10,198 bases of DNA from Chloroflexota bacterium (GTDB taxonomy: Bacteria; Chloroflexota; Limnocylindria; P2-11E), in contig VBEU01000111.1 of assembly GCA_005883775.1 (NCBI GenBank), forward strand, positions 1 to 10,198. Reading direction: 5' to 3'. Positions 6,713-10,198 of the stretch are shown one piece after another. The position numbers and the translations under genes are program-made. Within the stretch, counting starts at the first letter, position 1. Each line of letters opens with the position of its first letter. The notes beneath the pieces are model-generated. The model saw only the letters and a program-made list of their open reading frames with translations, was not told the origin of the DNA and ran no database searches.

Positions 6713-7726
6713 GGCGGCGGGAACTTCTTCCTCGTGGCGGCGCACAACGACCGGACCGAGTCGGACCCGCTCGCCGAAGACCTCGGTGCTGACGACGAAA
6801 CCGGCGAAGATGAGCAGAACGCCGAGAAGCTCTCCCAGGAAGAACGCCCAGGTCATCCCGAAGCGGTTCAGGCCGCTGGTCACGCCGGGAATGAAGCCGC
6901 CAAGCGCGATGAGGAGCGTCGCCGGCACGCGCGAGTGCAGCTCGCCGCGAGCCAGCGCGAGCGCCGCGCGGGGCAGTGAAGCGATGAAATTCACCGCCAC
7001 CGCCAATGCGCCGTAGATCTGTGCGACGACCGGCGGAAGCGCGCGCCGTCCTAGCACGCGCTGCTTCGGCATGAAGACGTACGCGCTGAAGATCGCTCCG
7101 ACCACGAGCGCGAACGCCCCGATGATGTTGAACGGCCCGGCGAGGATCCGGATGTTTCCCGGGATCGCGCTGCCGACAGGCACGCCGGTGACGGCATCGA
7201 GCGCGTACGGCGCGTCGAGGGTGGCTTGCAGCACGAGCGCAGCGGCAACGACCGAGCCGAGGCCGAGCACCGTGAGAACCAACGGCGCCACCAGAGAACG
7301 CGCGCGCCACGTCGCGATCGCGATGGCGACCGCGGCCGCTAGGCACACGACGAGCACCGCGCCGAATGCGGTCGTGTCCTCGGGGTAGCGCCCGCGGATG
7401 GCGAACGCGTAGAGCGCACCAAACACGAAGCTCGCGGCGACGAAGTAACCGAATCGCGTTCGCGCCAGAAGGACGATCGTGCCGGCGCCGAGATACGCAG
7501 CCACAAAGAAGGCGCCGATCAGGTACCACGCTCGGTACAGGGCCTCGTTCCACCCGAAGGCCGAGCCGAGGAACTCGGTCCCTGCGCTGATGCCGTACCA
7601 GAGAAGTCCCACCGCCCATACGAGCTGGAACCCGCGATGCCGCCGCGACCATTGGGCGAGCACGGCGGCCGCGAACACGAAGCTGACGACCGAAGAGAGG
7701 AATGGGAGGACGACGTTCGGGCTCAC
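6710..7726 (-). CDS. Polytopic inner-membrane protein of unknown function, 338 aa
   Basis: Not recognised. It has about nine to ten hydrophobic segments, near residues 7-25, 33-50, 66-88, 92-110, 118-140, 147-168, 193-217, 232-252, 268-285 and 290-314, and a charged C-terminal tail (VRRHEEEVPAA) that is probably cytoplasmic. Polar positions inside or next to segments, such as GISAGTEFLGSAFGWNEALY (45-64), NRFGMTW (287-293) and repeated Gly/Pro (AIPGNI, FIPGV), suggest a transporter or carrier rather than a simple anchor. No ATP-binding, kinase or other soluble domain is present. The GTG at 7726 is supported by a well-placed promoter (TTGACT, 17 bases, GATGTT) ending 6 bases before it. It could run into the OCD-family gene 9 bases downstream, which also has its own -10. 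Confidence 0.85.
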   Translation of the reverse strand: MSPNVVLPFLSSVVSFVFAAAVLAQWSRRHRGFQLVWAVGLLWYGISAGTEFLGSAFGWNEALYRAWYLIGAFFVAAYLGAGTIVLLARTRFGYFVAASFVFGALYAFAIRGRYPEDTTAFGAVLVVCLAAAVAIAIATWRARSLVAPLVLTVLGLGSVVAAALVLQATLDAPYALDAVTGVPVGSAIPGNIRILAGPFNIIGAFALVVGAIFSAYVFMPKQRVLGRRALPPVVAQIYGALAVAVNFIASLPRAALALARGELHSRVPATLLIALGGFIPGVTSGLNRFGMTWAFFLGELLGVLLIFAGFVVSTEVFGERVRLGPVVVRRHEEEVPAA

Positions 7727-7732
7727 GAGGCG

Positions 7733-7761
7733 AACATCCGCCGCGCTGCCGCCGAAGTCAA
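7733..7761 (-). promoter_or_regulatory. Sigma-70-type promoter (TTGACT / 17 bp / GATGTT) for the membrane-protein gene
   Basis: TTGACT at 7756-7761 is 5 of 6 to TTGACA. After exactly 17 bases comes GATGTT (7733-7738), and 6 bases later the GTG start at 7726. There is no ribosome binding site, so the mRNA is probably leaderless. The -10 is a weak match; the -35 and spacing are good. Confidence 0.5.
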
Positions 7762-7791
7762 ACCCGATGCCCAGATTTGGGTAGGAGCGGC

Positions 7792-7797
7792 TAACGT
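7792..7797 (+). promoter_or_regulatory. -10 hexamer TAACGT for a leaderless DUF2277 transcript
   Basis: TAACGT sits 6 bases before ATG 7804 with no Shine-Dalgarno sequence, the same spacing as the TAACAT of the OCD-family gene. It is divergent from the membrane-protein promoter; the two starts are 77 bases apart. Confidence 0.5.
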
Positions 7798-7803
7798 AGA
7801 AGC

Positions 7804-8043
7804 ATGTGCCGATCGATCAAGACCTTGCGCCGCCCCGACGGTCGCGCCTCCGACGAGGAGATCGCCGCTGCCGCGCTTCAGTTCGTCCGCAAGGTCAGCG
7901 GCTATCGCGCGCCTTCCCAGCGCAATACTCAGGCGTTCGACGCGGCCGTGACCGAGGTCGGCCGGGCCTCGCGGCGATTGCTGGAAGCGATCGAACAGTC
8001 GCAGAGCGAACCGCGGCCGCGCGCTTCACGGGCTCGCGCGTAA
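7804..8043 (+). CDS. DUF2277 family protein, 79 aa
   Basis: The N-terminus MCRSIKTLRRPDGRASDEEI, followed by AAAALQFVRKVSGYRAPSQRN and then AFDAAVTEVGRASRRLLEAIE, is the clear signature of the small DUF2277 family: MCR(N/S)I start, (A/T)DEEI, LQFVRK(L/V)SG and a helical C-terminus. The function of this family is unknown; members are cytoplasmic and common in Actinomycetota, Chloroflexota and Proteobacteria. Cys2 directly after the initiator Met is conserved and may be functional. The length (79) is close to the usual 80-95. The ATG is fixed by the family start and by TAACGT 6 bases upstream. It is monocistronic, followed by a long non-coding stretch with a possible terminator. Confidence 0.92.
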   Translation: MCRSIKTLRRPDGRASDEEIAAAALQFVRKVSGYRAPSQRNTQAFDAAVTEVGRASRRLLEAIEQSQSEPRPRASRARA

Positions 8044-8125
8044 TCCAAATGCGGTAGACGCCACTCCACCAGCGAGCCGATTTACTGGACGCTTGGGAGC
8101 CCCGACACTCCCCGCAGAGCTCTTC

Positions 8126-8201
8126 GAGAAGGAGAGGCGACGGTACCGGAAGGGTTGAGGGGCAATCACCGCCGGGCCGGGACGCTTCTCCTTTCTTTTT
8201 T
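8126..8201 (+). terminator. Possible intrinsic terminator after the DUF2277 gene
   Basis: GAGAAGGAGAGGCG (8126-8139) is nearly complementary to CGCTTCTCCTTTCT (8183-8196), and the second arm runs into six Ts (8196-8201). The loop is long (about 43 bases) and the pairing imperfect, so this is weak as a classical hairpin, although the T-tract is the best in the window. Confidence 0.3.
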
Positions 8202-8202
8202 G

Positions 8203-8266
8203 TTCCTTACTTGAGCAGCTCGTCCTGTCGGCTGCGCCTCCATGACTTGCCGCGGGCTCAGGGCTG
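8203..8266. repeat. 64-bp intergenic direct repeat, copy 1
   Basis: Starts TTCCTTACTTGAGCAGCTCG and ends GGGCTCAGGGCTG. It matches 60 of 64 bases with copy 2 at 8309-8372, in the same orientation, 42 bases apart. Inside are short inverted arms GCAGC/GCTGC around an 11-base loop, so the transcript could fold. No transposase or terminal inverted repeats are present. This is possibly one family of dispersed intergenic repeats in this genome. Confidence 0.8.
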
Positions 8267-8308
8267 GTCGACTCGCTCCTCGCGAGTGAATCGCTCGTCG
8301 CTCGGCCT

Positions 8309-8372
8309 TTCCTTACTTAAGCAGCTCGTCCTGTCGGCTGCGCCTCCATGACCCGCCACGGGCTCAGGGCTG
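8309..8372. repeat. 64-bp intergenic direct repeat, copy 2 (enters the response-regulator 3' end)
   Basis: Starts TTCCTTACTTAAGCAGCTCG and differs from copy 1 at four positions. Its last 9 bases (8364-8372) overlap the 3' end of the response-regulator gene and include that gene's TGA stop (8364-8366). The same TGA-equivalent is in copy 1 at 8258-8260. Confidence 0.8.
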
Positions 8373-8741
8373 TAGGACTGCCGGCAGATAGTGGCTGAGC
8401 ATCTCCCGTAGCGCCGCGGGGTAATAGGGCTTCGAGAGGAAGGCGGTGCACCCCGCTTCGATCGCCTTGTGCTCGTCCCCCGGTGACGCTGAGGCCGAGA
8501 CCGCGACGATCGGAACGTTCTTCGCCCAGCTCTCCTTGCGGAGGAGCTTCACGACCGTCCACCCATCGAGCTTCGGAAGCTGAAGGTCCAGCAGAATGAG
8601 CTGCGGCCGGTGCTGACGAGCGAGCTCCAGAGCGGCGAAACCATCCGTCGCGACGGCCGCTTCGTGACCGGCGTGCCTCACGATCCGGAGCGCAAGCTCG
8701 AGATTGTTCGGCTCGTCCTCCACTACGAGGATCTTCGCCAC
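8364..8741 (-). CDS. Single-domain response regulator (CheY/DivK-like), 125 aa
   Basis: A complete receiver domain with no output domain. It shows the acidic cluster VVEDEP (residues 6-11), the phospho-acceptor Asp52 in LILLDLQLPKLDGW, the Ser at 82 in IVAVSASAS (Thr/Ser switch position) and Lys104 in FLSKPYYP. This set is complete, so phosphorylation should be possible. Such stand-alone receivers act through protein contacts or in phosphorelays. The GTG start has GGAAG at 8748-8752, 6 bases upstream. It follows the histidine-kinase stop by 13 bases, so the kinase is the likely partner. The last residues (VLQP) and the stop are contributed by the 64-bp repeat. Confidence 0.95.
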   Translation of the reverse strand: MAKILVVEDEPNNLELALRIVRHAGHEAAVATDGFAALELARQHRPQLILLDLQLPKLDGWTVVKLLRKESWAKNVPIVAVSASASPGDEHKAIEAGCTAFLSKPYYPAALREMLSHYLPAVLQP

Positions 8742-8747
8742 GCCGCG

Positions 8748-8752
8748 CTTCC
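8748..8752 (-). promoter_or_regulatory. Ribosome binding site (GGAAG) of the response regulator
   Basis: GGAAG lies 6 bases before GTG 8741 and just downstream of the kinase stop. The internal gene of this operon uses a Shine-Dalgarno site, whereas first genes here tend not to. Confidence 0.55.
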
Positions 8753-8754
8753 GA

Positions 8755-9831
8755 TCACGCTTGGTGCGAGGCGAGCGGCAGGTCCAGTGTGAAAGTCGAC
8801 CCGAGCCCGAGGCCGACGCTGCTCGCGGAGACAGTACCGCCGTGCGCCTCGACGACGAGGCGAGCCACGTAGAGACCGAGCCCGACTCCGATCTTGTCCT
8901 TCGTGGACGCTGTCTCCACCCGGCCGTACTTACGGAAGATCACTCCGAGATGCGATCGCGCGAGACCGACGCCCTGGTCCTTCACCAGCACCCGGGCACG
9001 GTTCTCGCGCTGTCCGACGGTCACGTGGACCGTCGATCCCGGAGGGGAGAACCGGAGCGCGTTGTTGAGGATGTGCTCGATCGCGGTCCGCAGGCGCTCG
9101 GGGTCGGCGTCGACCCATATCGGGTCGGATTCGGCCACGAGCTGCAAGCGATCGCGGTCGGTCTCCTTCACCAGCGTCGCAACGAATTCGGAGAGGTCGA
9201 ATCGTCCGCGATTCAGCCGGAAGCGCCCCGCTTCGAGCTGTCCGACTTCGAGGACGTCGTCCGCGAATCGTTTGAAGTTGCGGCTCTGACGGCGCAGCTC
9301 ATCGATCGCGCCGCGCTCGGCCGCGGAAAGCGCGGGTGCCCTGGTGAGATCCGGGATCGCCGACTCGATCTCGCCTGCAGATCGGCGCAGCGTGTGCGCG
9401 ATAAGGGCCAGCGACTCCTCGCGATGCGCGTCGACGCTCCGGAGCGCGGTGCGCTCGCGACGCACCTGATCGATCAAAAGCGCGAGCATCAGGAAGATCG
9501 CGGCTCGGGTGAGTCCGTTCCAGAGGCTTGCCGACAAGAGGACCGACGGACGGGCGAGCAGGTCGGCCCAGATCCACGCCCCCGTCGCCAGGAGCGCGAT
9601 GAGCACGGCGGATCCGCGCCCGAGCCACCAGCTCGCAAGCCCGATGGGGATGAGATAGAAGATCGCAAACCCGAAGTCGGGTCCGGTGGAGATGTCCACC
9701 AGCCAGATGGCGGCCACACCTGCGGCTGCGACAAGGGTGAGCGGCACGACCCGGCCACGGCCCCGTATGTCGACATCAGCAATGCGGCGCGGGACGGTTT
9801 GCGCTCGCAGAGCAGGGGTCCGTTGACTCAT
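8755..9831 (-). CDS. Membrane sensor histidine kinase, 358 aa
   Basis: A basic N-terminus (1-27) precedes about four hydrophobic segments between 29 and 120 (VVPLTLVAAAGVAAIWLV; FAIFYLIPIGLASWWLG; AVLIALLATGAWIWA; AAIFLMLALLI), a membrane sensor region found in many GGDEF and kinase proteins. A helical DHp follows with His146 in LALIAHTLRRSAGEI, then a complete HATPase domain: N-box HILNNALRFSPPG (253-265), G1 DQGVGL (285-290), F-box IFRKYGR and G2 GVGLGLYVARLV (315-326). The residue after the H-box His is Thr rather than the usual Glu/Asp, and RTP is RRS. ATG 9831 is chosen because the membrane region starts just after it; the open frame extends to 10035 but that part lacks family character. 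TACTGC lies 6 bases before the ATG, with no Shine-Dalgarno site. It is in an operon with the response regulator. Confidence 0.93.
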   Translation of the reverse strand: MSQRTPALRAQTVPRRIADVDIRGRGRVVPLTLVAAAGVAAIWLVDISTGPDFGFAIFYLIPIGLASWWLGRGSAVLIALLATGAWIWADLLARPSVLLSASLWNGLTRAAIFLMLALLIDQVRRERTALRSVDAHREESLALIAHTLRRSAGEIESAIPDLTRAPALSAAERGAIDELRRQSRNFKRFADDVLEVGQLEAGRFRLNRGRFDLSEFVATLVKETDRDRLQLVAESDPIWVDADPERLRTAIEHILNNALRFSPPGSTVHVTVGQRENRARVLVKDQGVGLARSHLGVIFRKYGRVETASTKDKIGVGLGLYVARLVVEAHGGTVSASSVGLGLGSTFTLDLPLASHQA

Positions 9832-9957
9832 CCCGCGGCAGTATGACGCTCCTTCGGACGCTTTTGGTCCACTTTCGGTCTCACCTACAGCATTTGGATT
9901 AGCCCATGAATATCCCAATGTGTAACGCGAATCGGCCGTCAGAGGGATAGACCCGCC

Positions 9958-9963
9958 TATACA
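9958..9963 (+). promoter_or_regulatory. Possible -10 (TATACA) for the lipoprotein gene
   Basis: TATACA lies in an AT-richer stretch of the 179-base gap (9832-10010) between the kinase and lipoprotein genes and would give a leader of about 40 bases. No good -35 is visible. This gap shows no other recognisable element; it must also contain the kinase promoter. Confidence 0.3.
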
Positions 9964-9997
9964 AAGGTCAGAGACTAATGTCACGATTCGACCCAAT

Positions 9998-10005
9998 GAG
10001 GAGGG
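9998..10005 (+). promoter_or_regulatory. Strong ribosome binding site (GAGGAGGG) of the lipoprotein gene
   Basis: GAGGAGGG contains AGGAGG and sits 5 bases before ATG 10011. It is the best Shine-Dalgarno match in the window, in contrast to the apparently leaderless genes, and suggests high expression. Confidence 0.75.
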
Positions 10006-10010
10006 CCTGA

Positions 10011-10198
10011 ATGCGTCGTTTGCGGACAGTGTCATTGATCATCATGACCGCGCTCTTTGCGGTGAGCTGCGGCGGAGCCGGAGGGCTCCCGGTGCCCGCG
10101 ACGCAGGATCCCCTTGCCGGTCAGTACATCGTGAACGGCGGAGGCGGCGCTCTCGACAACGTGAAGGCGCTCGCCGACGCGTTTCAGAAGCAGCATCC
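10011..10198 (+). CDS. Lipoprotein, probable ABC-transporter substrate-binding protein, N-terminus (truncated by window edge)
   Basis: 62 codons are visible. Residues 1-19 (MRRLRTVSLIIMTALFAVS) form a lipoprotein signal peptide with the lipobox AVSC and Cys20 as the lipidation site, followed by a Gly-rich linker. From about residue 39, GQYIVNGGGGALDNVKALAD then AFQKQH resembles the start of periplasmic-binding domains of the phosphate/molybdate (PstS-like) type, where a first strand leads to a Gly-rich ligand loop and a helix ending near HP. The substrate cannot be told from this fragment. The ATG is fixed by GAGGAGGG 5 bases upstream. It diverges from the histidine kinase, which raises the possibility that the two-component pair responds to the same solute; that link is speculation. 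Confidence 0.8.
   Translation, partial: MRRLRTVSLIIMTALFAVSCGGAGGLPVPATQDPLAGQYIVNGGGGALDNVKALADAFQKQH

Larger units (their letters stand above)
8044..8363. other. Non-coding stretch between DUF2277 and the response regulator
   Basis: About 320 bases without a convincing gene on either strand. It holds a small GGGAG/CTCCC hairpin at 8095-8112, a possible terminator at 8126-8201, two 64-bp direct repeats (8203-8266, 8309-8372), and a perfect 6-bp hairpin between them (ACTCGC 8271-8276, GCGAGT 8282-8287). I see no tRNA, SRP RNA or other named RNA. Confidence 0.6.

Noticed and set aside
8095..8112. GGGAG/CTCCC hairpin as terminator
   Set aside because: Only 5 base pairs and no following T-run.
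8140..8180. SRP RNA-like core (CCGGAAGGG)
   Set aside because: The GCAGC part of the helix 8 motif and long flanking pairing are absent; the match is only 9 bases.
8203..8372. CRISPR array
   Set aside because: Only two imperfect 64-bp repeats with a 42-base gap, too long for CRISPR repeats, and no cas genes.
8704..9846. 380-codon open frame on the plus strand
   Set aside because: Antisense to the histidine kinase, whose ATP-binding motifs are unmistakable.
9832..10035. N-terminal extension of the histidine kinase to 10035
   Set aside because: It would overlap the lipoprotein start and its strong ribosome binding site, and the extra residues have no sensor-domain or membrane character.

Overview
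This is a compact, high-GC bacterial window in which nearly every base is coding. GTG starts are frequent, most genes lack a Shine-Dalgarno sequence, and convergent genes meet within 0 to 6 bases. Gene content (a DUF2277 protein, a dynamin-like GTPase of the actinobacterial/Chloroflexota type, YgiD-type dioxygenase, OCD-family reductase, two-component pair) together with apparently leaderless promoters suggests an uncultured soil or freshwater Chloroflexota, or possibly an actinobacterium. This placement is inference; no rRNA or marker gene is present.

Layout, left to right. (1) 1-594 (-): the N-terminal part of a P-loop GTPase, cut by the window edge. (2) 650-874 (+): a 74-residue protein with a C2H2-like metal site, divergent from the GTPase. 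(3) 881-2372 (-): a two-gene operon of an extended SDR (NAD-dependent epimerase/dehydratase) followed by a membrane-anchored NTF2/SnoaL-like protein. (4) 2434-3845 (+): a two-gene operon of an F420H2:NADP-type reductase and a DODA-type (YgiD) extradiol dioxygenase, joined by a 4-bp GTGA overlap. (5) 3851-4803 (-): a broken proline-racemase-superfamily gene of the trans-3-hydroxy-L-proline dehydratase subtype. (6) 4875-5723 (+): an unrecognised TPR-like protein with a beta-rich C-terminal domain. (7) 5720-6700 (-): an ornithine cyclodeaminase/mu-crystallin family protein, plausibly the delta-1-pyrroline-2-carboxylate reductase that would follow the dehydratase. (8) 6710-7726 (-): an unrecognised polytopic membrane protein. 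(9) 7804-8043 (+): a DUF2277 protein. (10) 8044-8363: the only long non-coding stretch, holding a possible terminator and two 64-bp direct repeats. (11) 8364-9831 (-): a sensor histidine kinase and single-domain response regulator pair. (12) 10011-end (+): the start of a lipoprotein that looks like an ABC-transporter substrate-binding protein.

Functional links. The hydroxyproline dehydratase remnant and the OCD-family gene form the two-step route trans-3-hydroxy-L-proline to delta-1-pyrroline-2-carboxylate to L-proline. The first gene appears dead: it has lost about 35 codons around the first catalytic cysteine, and the two halves lie in different frames. The most systematic regulatory signal is a -10-like hexamer placed about 6 bases before start codons that have no ribosome binding site. 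This predicts leaderless mRNAs for several genes here. I found no CRISPR array, transposase, phage gene or RNA gene, and no clear undescribed multi-gene system. The most interesting points are the dehydratase deletion, the 64-bp repeat that supplies a stop codon, the leaderless promoter pattern and the kinase with a non-canonical H-box.
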